Below the pieces are notes generated by a model. That model was not told where the DNA came from. It saw only the letters and a list, made by a program, of their open reading frames with translations, and made no database searches. 64,000 bases of DNA, from positions 24,844 to 88,843 of the forward strand of contig JAAYFJ010000013.1 in the NCBI GenBank assembly GCA_012728295.1, read 5' to 3'. Positions 1 to 7,561 of the stretch are shown here, one piece after another. Position numbers and translations under genes: made by a program. The stretch's first letter is position 1. Each line of letters opens with the position of its first letter. Source of the stretch: Tissierellia bacterium (GTDB lineage Bacteria; Bacillota; Clostridia; Tissierellales; Peptoniphilaceae).

Positions 1-31
1 TAGATGAACTAGCATTATAGGATAAACAATT

Positions 32-56
32 AAAACACGCCAATTGGCGTGTTTTT
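32..56. terminator. Bidirectional hairpin terminator
   Basis: A 10-bp perfect stem (AAAACACGCC, loop AATT) is flanked by A and T runs, so it can end transcripts from either side. It lies just beyond the restored stop of the minus-strand acetyltransferase gene and probably ends that operon. Confidence 0.8.
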
Positions 57-59
57 AGT

Positions 60-487
60 TTATATTTCTTTTACTACGAAAACGTGTTGAATATTATCTC
101 TTGTAAAAAAATCTCCTTGCACTAAATAACCCATATCTTGATAAAAGCTTAGAGCGTTTATGCTGGCACAAACTTCAATTGTGTCTATGCCATAGGCTTT
201 ACATTTTTTTCCAGACTATCAATCAATATTTTCCCATAACCTCTGTTCCTATATTCTTTTTTAACAGCGATTCGTTGCAATCGAGCTAATTGTTTTGAAA
301 CTGAATAAATACGTCCCGCTGCAATGGGAATGTCGTCTTCGTAAACAACTGAATATATGCACCCATCCTCATCCGAGATTTCCACATCCAGGCTTCCCTT
401 AAGCTCATCTACAAAAACGCTCAGCCGCAACTTCAAAGCATCCTTATAAACAGGGTTGTTCAAATCGTTAGTCCAATTTATTTCCAC
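60..487 (-). pseudogene. GNAT family N-acetyltransferase, frameshifted
   Basis: The reading frame from ATG at 487 encodes a GNAT fold: the acetyl-CoA-binding stretch with Q/RxxGxG/A character is visible as EYRNRGYGKIL. The frame stops after 100 residues at 185, right behind a run of seven T (204-210 on the plus strand). Inserting one base in this run restores a second frame down to a TAA at 60-62, and that frame reads as the missing GNAT C-terminus (ASINALSFYQDMGYLV, the family's SFYxxxGF-like segment, then a short beta strand). The restored protein would have about 142 residues, a normal GNAT length. The gene overlaps the upstream DUF4091 gene by 20 bases and belongs to the same operon. The substrate cannot be told. 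The indel could be a sequencing error in a homopolymer, slipped-strand variation, or a true null. Confidence 0.8.
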
Positions 488-2207
488 TGTTTTTCGCCTC
501 TTTTATATATGCCTCTAGGATAGCATTTCTGGTTTTTAAATAATCATTAAAGTCCACATATTTATCTAGCACAATGTCTTCATTTTCATAGGAGATAAGG
601 TGGTTTATTTGAAATTCGCTTCTAATTTCAGAGTAAAGATTATTGTTTTGCTTCTCTATTATTTTAAGGATATTGAAGTCTTGGATTCCATAGAACATAT
701 TTCTTTCTCGTAGACTATGCAATGGTTTTCCATCTTTTCCTGGATATACCAGCATCATATCACCGGCAGGCCACTTTTCAGGCTTATATACTATGTCTTC
801 AAAAACATTTTCCACAAATATTCCATATGCCCATCGCAGCATACCTTTCATTTTAAAAAGGTAAGTATATAGTCCGAAATAGCGCTGTTCTATCAAAGGG
901 TTTTTAATAAATGAATTTAGAGTGTCCGGGAAGCAGCAACAATACCAAGTCATTTCTGGGAAACTATCGGCTAATTTTCCCACCAGTTCACCATCTTTGC
1001 AATAGTCGCCCATGAGAATTGTATTAATTGAAAAGCTATCCAGATTGCCCTTGTACTCTTTTAAGAATTCCGGGCTGTGCAACGCATATTTAAATACCAC
1101 TTCATGTGTTGTGCAGGACTCTATAAATGAAGAAAAACTTTGGAACTTTTCCAAGCTGCCTGGCTCATCGCCAATAATCTTTGTAATTTTTAAATAGTCT
1201 CTTTCGTGGAGGTGATCAAATATCATGGAAATATAAGTCTTAAGCTCATCTTTATCTCTAAGAAAATCGTATAGTTTTTCATCTTCGTCATAAACCTTAA
1301 CTCGAATAGGGTCAATATAATCTTCTAAAGGTGAACCAAAGTCATATCCATGCCAATTTCCGATTAAGCCAAATAAGTTAATTTCATCCTGAATGCCAAT
1401 TTGAAAGCACAGCTCCACATATCTATCTAAATTTGAAAAATCTAAAGCTAACTTTCCATTTTTTCTGCTAACTTTAATAATATTGTATTCATAAAGTCTG
1501 GAAGCGTTTCGGTCGATATCAAAGCATTTTTGACCAGCCCATGGGAAATCTGAAACCACTAAATTAATAACCTTTTGACCAATAGCTTTCATACCATTTA
1601 AATAGTTTTCTATTATTTTAAAATGCTCATCGCTATAATATTCCACATCATAAACTCTAGCCCAAGAACAGGGGTGCTGCCACAAATCTAGGAAGAAACT
1701 GTCCTGAAATTCATTATCCAAATAGAAATCCAAAACATTCACATTAACATCGATAGAATCTGTTAAGTTTTCCTTTTCATATCCTTTAGATTCATATAGC
1801 TTCAAAGAAATAACAAAGGAATCGCCCTGGAAGCTTTTAGGCACTTGCCCTGAAATAAATATTGGAATTTCTCCCTTAGGATAGTTATGGCTTTGCGATT
1901 TAAGAATAATATCCGCTTTATATAGTCCGTCATCATCTTTAACATACTCTAAAAGATGAGGGGAAATGCCAGGAATATCTGATTCTACCGCTAATCTATA
2001 ACGTCTATCTAACCCCCACCATGGCAAGTCATAGTTTTGCATAAGGTTTACACAGCTTTCATTGGGAACATTGAAGCTGGCAAAAAAACCAAACTCTTCG
2101 TTTTTCACCAAGGTCAATGATGAGATTTCATTTGTAGAATTATAATTATCCAATATACTGCAACTATCGCCTCTGTAAAAATTGTGGGTACTATTATATA
2201 GTTTCAA
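468..2207 (-). CDS. DUF4091 glycoside hydrolase-like protein
   Basis: A 579-residue protein without signal peptide. The N-terminal 170 residues look like a beta-rich accessory domain; the middle reads as a TIM-barrel-like glycosidase region (acidic and aromatic positions such as GDEPGS near residue 350); the C-terminus carries the DUF4091 pattern PAGDMMLVYPG...SLRERNMFYGIQDF, which in this family is the end of a predicted glycosidase domain. The start is TTG at 2207, chosen because AGGAGGA lies 6 bases upstream and no better start exists. It follows the ATPase fragment by 15 bases and overlaps the acetyltransferase, so all three were one operon. The neighbours (sugar ABC importer parts) suggest a cytoplasmic enzyme acting on an imported oligosaccharide; the exact glycan is unknown. 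With the operon's promoter side lost at 2477 its expression is doubtful. Confidence 0.75.
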   Translation of the reverse strand: MKLYNSTHNFYRGDSCSILDNYNSTNEISSLTLVKNEEFGFFASFNVPNESCVNLMQNYDLPWWGLDRRYRLAVESDIPGISPHLLEYVKDDDGLYKADIILKSQSHNYPKGEIPIFISGQVPKSFQGDSFVISLKLYESKGYEKENLTDSIDVNVNVLDFYLDNEFQDSFFLDLWQHPCSWARVYDVEYYSDEHFKIIENYLNGMKAIGQKVINLVVSDFPWAGQKCFDIDRNASRLYEYNIIKVSRKNGKLALDFSNLDRYVELCFQIGIQDEINLFGLIGNWHGYDFGSPLEDYIDPIRVKVYDEDEKLYDFLRDKDELKTYISMIFDHLHERDYLKITKIIGDEPGSLEKFQSFSSFIESCTTHEVVFKYALHSPEFLKEYKGNLDSFSINTILMGDYCKDGELVGKLADSFPEMTWYCCCFPDTLNSFIKNPLIEQRYFGLYTYLFKMKGMLRWAYGIFVENVFEDIVYKPEKWPAGDMMLVYPGKDGKPLHSLRERNMFYGIQDFNILKIIEKQNNNLYSEIRSEFQINHLISYENEDIVLDKYVDFNDYLKTRNAILEAYIKEAKNSGNKLD

Positions 2208-2222
2208 GTCTCTCCTCCTAGT

Positions 2223-2477
2223 TTAAATTCTCAGCCCAGATACTTTGTCGAAAACATGGAAGTTATCGCAGTCAAATTCAATTCCGCACTTATCTCCAAC
2301 TTGAAAGGCAATGCTCACATCAGCTTTTACGGTAACCTCTAAAGAGTCATTTTCAACAGCTTTCAAATATATATACTTTTCGCTACCTAGGTTTTCGATA
2401 AGGAATATTTCAAAATCACTTCCTTGGCGAATGGTTATATGCTCAGGTCTCAATCCAACTGCAACTTCTGTATCCAT
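2223..2477 (-). pseudogene. Sugar ABC transporter ATPase (MsmX/UgpC type), C-terminal fragment
   Basis: Only the last 84 residues of a roughly 365-residue CUT1-family ATPase remain. The piece contains the typical regulatory-domain entry VGLRPEHI followed by the TOBE-like beta strands, ending FHVFDKVSGLRI. The whole nucleotide-binding domain (Walker A, signature, Walker B) is missing. The frame stays open only seven codons beyond the apparent ATG before a stop, and that extension is not ATPase-like: the homology ends at about 2477, exactly where a binding-protein gene begins on the other strand. The ATG has no ribosome binding site and is simply an internal methionine or junction accident. Not functional as an ATPase. 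Confidence 0.85.
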
Positions 2478-2478
2478 T

Positions 2479-3306
2479 ATGAATAAAGAGATGATGGGTC
2501 AAGCGGGCTTAGAAGAAGCACCAAAGTCATGGGCAGAAATGGAAGAAAACCTTCAAGCGTTAAAAGACAAAGGTGTAATAGAATATCCATTCTTATTCCC
2601 ACTTAATGCTGAAGAAAAAACTACAACTTCTTTTATGACAGTAGCTTATACAAGAAACGGAATCGTATTTAACGATGACGACACACTTAATAGAGAAAGC
2701 GTTTTAGACACATTGACTTTGATTGACAGCTTTGTAAAGAAAGGCTATATCAATCCACAAAGCGTTTCTACTCCTGGAATTGACACATTTAGAGGAATAA
2801 GAAATGCAGAAGGGGCATTCTTATTTGGACCAACTTCATTTATCACTAGCACCAACGATCCTGAAGTGTCAAAAGTAGTAGGTCAAGTTACTTCAATTCC
2901 AATGCCAGGAAAAGACGGACTTGCCGTAAACACTATATCATTTACTGAAGCAGTGGGAGTTTCTCCATTCTCAGAGAACAAAGAAGCTGCTAAAGAGTTC
3001 GTAAAATGGTTCTCCAAGCCAGAAGTACAATCAGCATTAAATAAAGCTATTGGAAACACACCAACCAGAACCAGCGTTATTGAAACAATGGTTGCAGAAG
3101 GTATCATCCAAGATCCAGGCGCAATTGTGGAGCAATCTAAAATTGTTGAAACTCCATTCCCTAATGGCGTTCCAAAATATTACACTAAAATGAGTACAGA
3201 AATTTTCAACATCATCAATCAAATGGGACAAGGTAAATTAACTCCTGAAGAAGCAACTGACATGATGGTAGAAAAAGTTAATCAGTTAGTAGAAGAAAAC
3301 AAATAA
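2479..3306 (+). pseudogene. Sugar ABC transporter substrate-binding protein, 5'-truncated
   Basis: The sequence from about 2479 encodes 275 residues that match the middle and C-terminal part of an extracellular family 1 solute-binding protein: it begins inside the usual 'YNKExxxxAGL..PKTWxE' element (here NKEMMGQAGLEEAPKSWAEM) and runs through to the normal C-terminus. The signal peptide, lipobox and roughly the first 130-150 residues are absent. An open frame continues 5' to 2311, but that part is only the antisense of the ATPase fragment. The ATG at 2479 has no ribosome binding site. It is followed at 2 bases by the first permease gene. The product could not be exported. Confidence 0.85.
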
Positions 3307-3308
3307 AA

Positions 3309-4175
3309 ATGAAGAAAAAAGTTATAGCTCTACTGCTGTTACTGCCTTGCGCATTGATAATGATATTTTCGGTGTTTTTGCCAATTATTACTACATTTGG
3401 CTATAGCCTTAAATATTTTAAATTAACAGAGCCCAATGACGAAAGGATTATAGGATTTACAAACTATAAAAACGTAATAACGAGCAGTGAATTTCATAAT
3501 GCACTACTCAACAGTATAGTTATTCTTTTGGCGGTTTTGGTAATAGGCTTGGTCATAAGTTTTGTAATAGCTTTGGTGCTTAACAAAAAGACCAAGCTTA
3601 CTACTTTTTTAACCGCAATAGTAATAATTCCCTGGGCTTTACCACCAATTGTAAATGGTATAATGTGGAAGTTTATCTTCTTTCCTGGCTATGGACTAAT
3701 GAACCAAATCCTATTGAAATTAGGATTGGTCAATGTACCAATTTCATGGATTACCAACAGACCACTATTTTTACTGGTAATTGCCATAGTGGTCAGTTGG
3801 AGAATAATACCTTTTTCAGCCATCGTAATCTTGGCGAATCTACAGAACATATCAAAGGATTATTACGAGGCATTTAACCTAGAGGGAGGCTCTAAATGGC
3901 AAGCGTTTAAGTATATAACGCTACCATTGCTAGTGCCATCCATAGGTGTAGTGCTAATAAATCTTACGACTACAGCAGTGAATGTATTTGACGAAATCAT
4001 TTCAATATCGGGATTCCAATTTGAAAATCAGACACTCATGGTCTACAACTACTCTCACACATTCAATTTTCTCGACTTTGGGCTAGGAAGCACAATATCC
4101 TACGTAATAATGTTGTTGACAGGGGTCTTTGGATATCTATATGTCAGGAACATGACAGTGGAAAAGGTATATTAG
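3309..4175 (+). CDS. Carbohydrate ABC transporter permease (MalF/UgpA type)
   Basis: A 288-residue membrane protein with about six hydrophobic helices and the MalF-type EAA loop, seen as EAFNLEGGSKWQAFKYITLPLL near residues 190-210. It would form the channel with the second permease and deliver a sugar brought by the neighbouring binding protein. It starts 2 bases after the binding-protein stop; the only Shine-Dalgarno-like stretch is a weak AGAAGAA, so it was probably translated by coupling. The gene itself is intact but its upstream binding protein and promoter region are lost, so it is likely silent or useless unless read through from elsewhere. Substrate not identifiable; the DUF4091 neighbour suggests a plant- or animal-derived oligosaccharide. 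Confidence 0.85.
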   Translation: MKKKVIALLLLLPCALIMIFSVFLPIITTFGYSLKYFKLTEPNDERIIGFTNYKNVITSSEFHNALLNSIVILLAVLVIGLVISFVIALVLNKKTKLTTFLTAIVIIPWALPPIVNGIMWKFIFFPGYGLMNQILLKLGLVNVPISWITNRPLFLLVIAIVVSWRIIPFSAIVILANLQNISKDYYEAFNLEGGSKWQAFKYITLPLLVPSIGVVLINLTTTAVNVFDEIISISGFQFENQTLMVYNYSHTFNFLDFGLGSTISYVIMLLTGVFGYLYVRNMTVEKVY

Positions 4176-4184
4176 GTGAATGCC

Positions 4185-5024
4185 ATGAGAAAAAAATCAA
4201 ACTTTTTATACATTGCAGCTGTGGTATTTATTATTGTATTTAGCTTGGGACCAATACTGTGGAGTTTTGTAATCAGCGTAACTCCCGAAAATGAAATGCT
4301 TAAAGCAAGCACAAGTATCTTGCCACAAGAGCCGATGCTAGACAACTACAAGTCTATTTTTGACACTAGCACAAAAGAACATCAAGTTGCCTTTAAAGGT
4401 CTAAAAAACAGCCTGCTCATGTCAGGATTGACATTGATAATAGGTGTTCCAACATCGTTAATAACAGCATATGCTTTGGCACGATATGATTTTAAAGGCA
4501 AGAAGATGTTTGTCAACCTGTTGCTATTGACCATTGTAATCCCTGCATTTGCAACACTTATTCCGGTGTATTCAATCTTTAGAAAGTTGGGGCTACTGGA
4601 CAATGTGTTCTGGACATCTGTAATATATTTATCATCGTTTTTGCCATTGAATACGTGGATAATAATGAACTATATTAAAGAGATTCCGAAAGAATTGTGG
4701 CAAGCAGCAGCCATAGATGGATTTAATGAAAGACAAATATTCTTTAAAATTGCAGTCCCCATATGCTGCCCGATAATATTAACCAGCGTATTAATTATGT
4801 TTATAATGTCGTGGAAACAATATATCATTCCTATGATTTTGATTTCCTCGCATAAGCATAAGATGCTTACCATGGTAATGTCGGAGTTTATGACAAGGGA
4901 TGCAATAAAGTATGGAATTATTGCCGCAGTGGGTATTGTTTCTATAATTCCGCCCGCAATAGTAGCTATGATTTTCAGGAAGTTTTTAGTATCAGGGCTT
5001 ACAGCAGGCACAGTTAAACAATAA
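4185..5024 (+). CDS. Carbohydrate ABC transporter permease (MalG/UgpE type)
   Basis: A 279-residue inner-membrane permease with six predicted helices and the MalG-type loop AAAIDGFNERQIFFKIAVPI near residue 180. It pairs with the preceding permease. I place the start at ATG 4185 rather than the in-frame GTG at 4176, because AGGTGA (4174-4179) lies 5 bases before the ATG and would overlap the GTG. The gene ends just before a strong hairpin. It is the last gene of the truncated transport operon. Confidence 0.85.
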   Translation: MRKKSNFLYIAAVVFIIVFSLGPILWSFVISVTPENEMLKASTSILPQEPMLDNYKSIFDTSTKEHQVAFKGLKNSLLMSGLTLIIGVPTSLITAYALARYDFKGKKMFVNLLLLTIVIPAFATLIPVYSIFRKLGLLDNVFWTSVIYLSSFLPLNTWIIMNYIKEIPKELWQAAAIDGFNERQIFFKIAVPICCPIILTSVLIMFIMSWKQYIIPMILISSHKHKMLTMVMSEFMTRDAIKYGIIAAVGIVSIIPPAIVAMIFRKFLVSGLTAGTVKQ

Positions 5025-5038
5025 AATAAAAAAACAAG

Positions 5039-5078
5039 ATGGCATTGCAATGAAAAATGGTTGCAATGTCATTTTTAT
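5039..5078 (+). terminator. Terminator of the ABC permease operon
   Basis: GGCATTGCAA (5041-5050) pairs with TTGCAATGTC (5061-5070) with one G-U pair and is followed by ATTTTTATTT. Confidence 0.75.
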
Positions 5079-5121
5079 TTGGAAATATTAGGAAGATAGT
5101 TCCTTGGTTCCCCTCGTTCCT

Positions 5122-5150
5122 TGAGAATAGATATGCTCTTTGCTATAATG
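5122..5150 (+). promoter_or_regulatory. Sigma-A type promoter of phnA
   Basis: TTGAGA (5122-5127) and a perfect TATAAT (5145-5150) are separated by 17 bases, 30 bases upstream of the phnA start. Confidence 0.7.
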
Positions 5151-5179
5151 GGGGTGATATTTATAAGGAGGTGAATATT

Positions 5180-5521
5180 ATGAGTTATCCACCATGCCCA
5201 AAATGTAATTCTAAATATACTTACGAGGACATGTGGAATTATGTGTGCCCGGAATGCGGAAATGAATGGGCACAAGAAGGGAAGCAAGAAGAAGAGAAAG
5301 CTAATACTATCAAAGATGCCCATGGTCAAGAGCTGTTAGCTGGAGATAAAGTAAGCGTAATAAGAGATTTGAAAATGGGGAAAGATGTAATAAAGCAAGG
5401 GACCATTGTTAGAAATATTAGGATATTAGATGAACCTGTAAATGGACATGATATTGAAGCCAAAGTTGATGGCGTTGGCAGTGTATATTTAAAGGGCGAA
5501 GTAGTAAAGAAGTTGGTGTAA
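5180..5521 (+). CDS. phnA: PhnA-like zinc-ribbon protein
   Basis: A 113-residue protein of the PhnA family (historically tied to alkylphosphonate use; the molecular role is not settled and it is not part of the C-P lyase itself). The N-terminus has a zinc ribbon with cysteines at 6, 9, 23 and 26; the C-terminus is the family's small beta-barrel domain with GDKVSVIRDLKMG and a KGxVVKKxV-like end. The start at ATG 5180 follows AAGGAGGTGA by 6 bases; an upstream extension of the open frame has no such site. It stands alone between its own promoter and terminator. Confidence 0.9.
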   Translation: MSYPPCPKCNSKYTYEDMWNYVCPECGNEWAQEGKQEEEKANTIKDAHGQELLAGDKVSVIRDLKMGKDVIKQGTIVRNIRILDEPVNGHDIEAKVDGVGSVYLKGEVVKKLV

Positions 5522-5524
5522 AAG

Positions 5525-5549
5525 GAAGGCAGGTACGCCTTCTTTTTTT
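5525..5549 (+). terminator. Terminator of phnA
   Basis: GAAGGC, loop AGGTAC, GCCTTC and then eight T. Confidence 0.8.
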
Positions 5550-5632
5550 GTGCGAAAAAAATATATAATGATTGAAAAATTTTGGTAGATATTTAATAAT
5601 GTAGGTAGTAGAAAAAGAACAGGGGGGATATA

Positions 5633-6640
5633 GTGGATAACAAGAAAAAAATACGCACCATAGCAACGCTGTTTATCTTGCTTATTCTAGTAGGAGCCAT
5701 AGGATATTCCTTGCTACTTAAAGTAAGCTTAGTAGATTCGCTTTATATGACCATAATCACTATATCAACTGTTGGATATAAGGAAGTTGCCTTAATGAAT
5801 CCGGCGGCAAAAATATTCTCCATAATAATAATTTTTTGGGGAGTTGGCGTTGTCGGTTATACATTTACAACGTTGGTAGTTATGTTTGTAGAAGGTAAAA
5901 TTCATGATATGTGGAGGGGCAAAATGACAGACAACAAGATTTCAAAAATGAAAGATCATTATATTCTATGTGGTTATGGTAGAACAGGCGAGATTATAGT
6001 AGAAGAGTTTATTAAGAAAAACATTGAATTTGTAGTAATAGAAGAAGATATGGACCTATATTACGAGCTTTTGGAAAAAGGAGTATTGGTGCTTCACGGA
6101 AATTCCAACGAAGAGGATATGCTAAAAGCGGCGAAAGTTGAAAGTGCCAAAGGATTAATAAGTGCCATGCCCAACGATGTGGAAAACATAGTGACAGTTC
6201 TAACGGCTAGAAACTTAAACCCAGATCTATATATTATCTCCAAAGCTATAGATAAAACTGCGCCTAAAAAGTTGATAAAAGCCGGGGCAGATAATACCCT
6301 ATCCACCACCGAAATAGGCGGGAAAAGAATGGCAGCGTTAATGCTACGACCTAATATCATCAGTTTTTTAGATGTAATAACCCACGTGGGAGATATGGAA
6401 CTGGACTTAGAAAATGTATTTATAAATGAAAACTCCACGTTGGACGGGGTGCAGTTAAAAGATGCAGATATACCACAGAAAACAGGGCTAATTGTATTTG
6501 CAATAAAAGCTAAAGACAGTGGAGAGATGCTTGTAAACCCTAGCTCAAATTATCAGTTTAGAAATGGGGATTGCTTAATTGTTCTAGGAACAGAAGAACA
6601 AACGGATAAATTAAAAATGTTAGCAGGAGATAGAAGTTAA
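5633..6640 (+). CDS. Two-helix potassium channel with RCK (TrkA-N/TrkA-C) domains
   Basis: A 335-residue ion channel subunit that would tetramerise in the membrane. Helix 1 spans about 8-29, a pore helix and selectivity filter follow at 34-52, helix 2 is at 60-86, and the cytoplasmic part holds a TrkA-N Rossmann domain (YILCGYGRTGE, 110-120) and a TrkA-C domain from about 250 on. The filter reads T46-V-G-Y-K-E, not the classical TVGYGD; variants with a basic residue after GY are known in bacterial channels of this group. The GTG start at 5633 follows an AGGGGGGA stretch by 5 bases. It is monocistronic. Likely role: K+ flux gated by a ligand bound at the RCK domain. Confidence 0.9.
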   Translation: MDNKKKIRTIATLFILLILVGAIGYSLLLKVSLVDSLYMTIITISTVGYKEVALMNPAAKIFSIIIIFWGVGVVGYTFTTLVVMFVEGKIHDMWRGKMTDNKISKMKDHYILCGYGRTGEIIVEEFIKKNIEFVVIEEDMDLYYELLEKGVLVLHGNSNEEDMLKAAKVESAKGLISAMPNDVENIVTVLTARNLNPDLYIISKAIDKTAPKKLIKAGADNTLSTTEIGGKRMAALMLRPNIISFLDVITHVGDMELDLENVFINENSTLDGVQLKDADIPQKTGLIVFAIKAKDSGEMLVNPSSNYQFRNGDCLIVLGTEEQTDKLKMLAGDRS

Positions 6641-6647
6641 AATGGAA

Positions 6648-6682
6648 AAGCAAGTGCCACCATTGGTGTGCACTTGCTTTTT
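6648..6682. terminator. Terminator between K+ channel and split-barrel gene
   Basis: AAGCAAGTGC (6648-6657) pairs with GCACTTGCTT (6670-6679) and is followed by T residues. Placed between two convergent genes, it probably serves both. Confidence 0.8.
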
Positions 6683-6702
6683 TGTCAATCCAAGCCTAGC
6701 TA

Positions 6703-7077
6703 TTATAACAATTGTTTACTGGATTTTACGTTTACTAACAAAACCCTATTTAAAAATGGATATTTTGCCTTCATTTCATCAAAATATTCGCCTTCAGATA
6801 AAAATTCAGCTACGCCCTCTACTCTAAATCCTGTTCCTTGATAACCATTAAAACCTTCAACAGCTCTAGAACCTAAAGTTATTATTAATCGATTATTGAC
6901 TTTCACATCACCTTCAGTGGAGTTCATACCTGCTGCAGGGATTAGTATTTTGTCGTTATCCTTAATCACTAGATACGAGTTCCAAGTACATGTTACATGT
7001 GGATCTTCATTTCCCCAAGATGTGATAGAAACTACACCTTCGTTGGCAATTACTTCTAAGAACTTTTCACTTAACAT
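6703..7077 (-). CDS. Pyridoxamine 5'-phosphate oxidase-like FMN-binding protein
   Basis: A 124-residue protein of the FMN-binding split-barrel superfamily (general stress / pyridoxamine phosphate oxidase-like). Motifs seen: GVVSITSWGNEDPHVTCTW at the N-terminal strand pair, ILIPAAGMNSTEGDVKVN in the middle and a GFRVEGVAEF strand. I use ATG 7077, since AAGGAGGGG lies just upstream of it; an in-frame ATG at 7098 would lie before this ribosome binding site. Monocistronic. Substrate unknown; it could be a flavin reductase or simple flavin or heme binder. Confidence 0.8.
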   Translation of the reverse strand: MLSEKFLEVIANEGVVSITSWGNEDPHVTCTWNSYLVIKDNDKILIPAAGMNSTEGDVKVNNRLIITLGSRAVEGFNGYQGTGFRVEGVAEFLSEGEYFDEMKAKYPFLNRVLLVNVKSSKQLL

Positions 7078-7248
7078 AAGCCCCTCCTTAATGGTCAAAT
7101 AGTTTGATTATTATTCAATGTTGATCTATTAAAATACCCATTTATTATTATAATATACAAAACACTAATATATTGGGAGTGGCTGAAATCAAAACCAGAT
7201 GTGCTGATTCGGCCGGTCTCGTACCCTTCCGTTCCCCTGATTGTTTAT

Positions 7249-7296
7249 TATTATATTTTTATAGGATCGGAATGGCATGAAGCACATTCCCTACAA
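7249..7296 (+). repeat. Intergenic direct repeat, copy 1
   Basis: A 48-base unit containing ATCGGAATGGCATGAAGCAC. It recurs at 7390-7437 with 4 mismatches by hand alignment. The bases just before both copies (CCGTTCC about 20 bases upstream) are also shared. Confidence 0.85.
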
Positions 7297-7342
7297 AAAC
7301 CTTTGTCGTATTCGCTGTAGGGCAAAATCGTTTTTAAAACCA

Positions 7343-7436
7343 GCTGTAGGGAGCTGCCTTGTGCTGCTCCGTTCCTCTTAAATCTTTTATATTATATTTT
7401 TATGGGATCGGAATGGCATAAAGCACATCCCCTACA
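7343..7436. repeat. Imperfect palindrome formed with repeat copy 2
   Basis: TGTAGGGAGCTGCCTTGTGC (7343 on) is an imperfect reverse complement of the end of copy 2 (CATCCCCTACA at 7426-7436), and CCGTTCC is matched by GGATCGG, so the unit can fold into a hairpin of about 90 bases. The same layout surrounds copy 1, though the left arm there is more diverged. Confidence 0.55.
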
Positions 7437-7437
7437 A
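7390..7437 (+). repeat. Intergenic direct repeat, copy 2
   Basis: Second copy of the 48-base unit of 7249-7296, offset by 141 bases. Reads ATCGGAATGGCATAAAGCAC in its core. Confidence 0.85.
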
Positions 7438-7443
7438 CCCCAT

Positions 7444-7531
7444 TTTACATGTTTGCCATACAAAGGCATTATAATATTTTACCTCCATTTCACATAGGGG
7501 CAATTCAGACTTTACATGCTTAGAGTATAAT
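7444..7531 (+). promoter_or_regulatory. phoA promoter with possible PhoP-box hexamers
   Basis: TATAAT at 7526-7531 is the likely -10; no good -35 is seen at 16-18 bases, typical of an activator-dependent promoter. Upstream, TTTACC (7478), TTCACA (7489) and TTTACA (7511) lie at an 11-base period with one skipped position (7500), and a further TTTACA is at 7444. This resembles PhoP-binding TTAACA-like repeats of Bacillus. Inference only. Confidence 0.4.
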
Positions 7532-7561
7532 CGGTTTGAACAAAATAATAAGGAGGTAAAA

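Larger units (their letters stand above)
7078..7561. other. 484-base intergenic region with repeats and phoA control region
   Basis: No plausible gene is present. The left part (7170-7437) holds two copies of an imperfect palindromic repeat, and the right part (7440-7561) contains the alkaline phosphatase promoter with TTTACA-type hexamers and the ribosome binding site. Confidence 0.7.

Noticed and set aside
2311..2478. In-frame upstream extension of the binding-protein frame
   Set aside because: This part is the antisense of the ATPase C-terminus and reads nothing like a signal peptide; the real 5' end is lost.
5057..5179. Longer phnA start
   Set aside because: The upstream frame runs through the promoter, and the ATG at 5180 has a textbook ribosome binding site.
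7249..7437. Two direct repeats looking like the start of a CRISPR array
   Set aside because: Only two units, 141 bases apart, each with palindromic partners and A/T-rich edges; no array and no cas genes.
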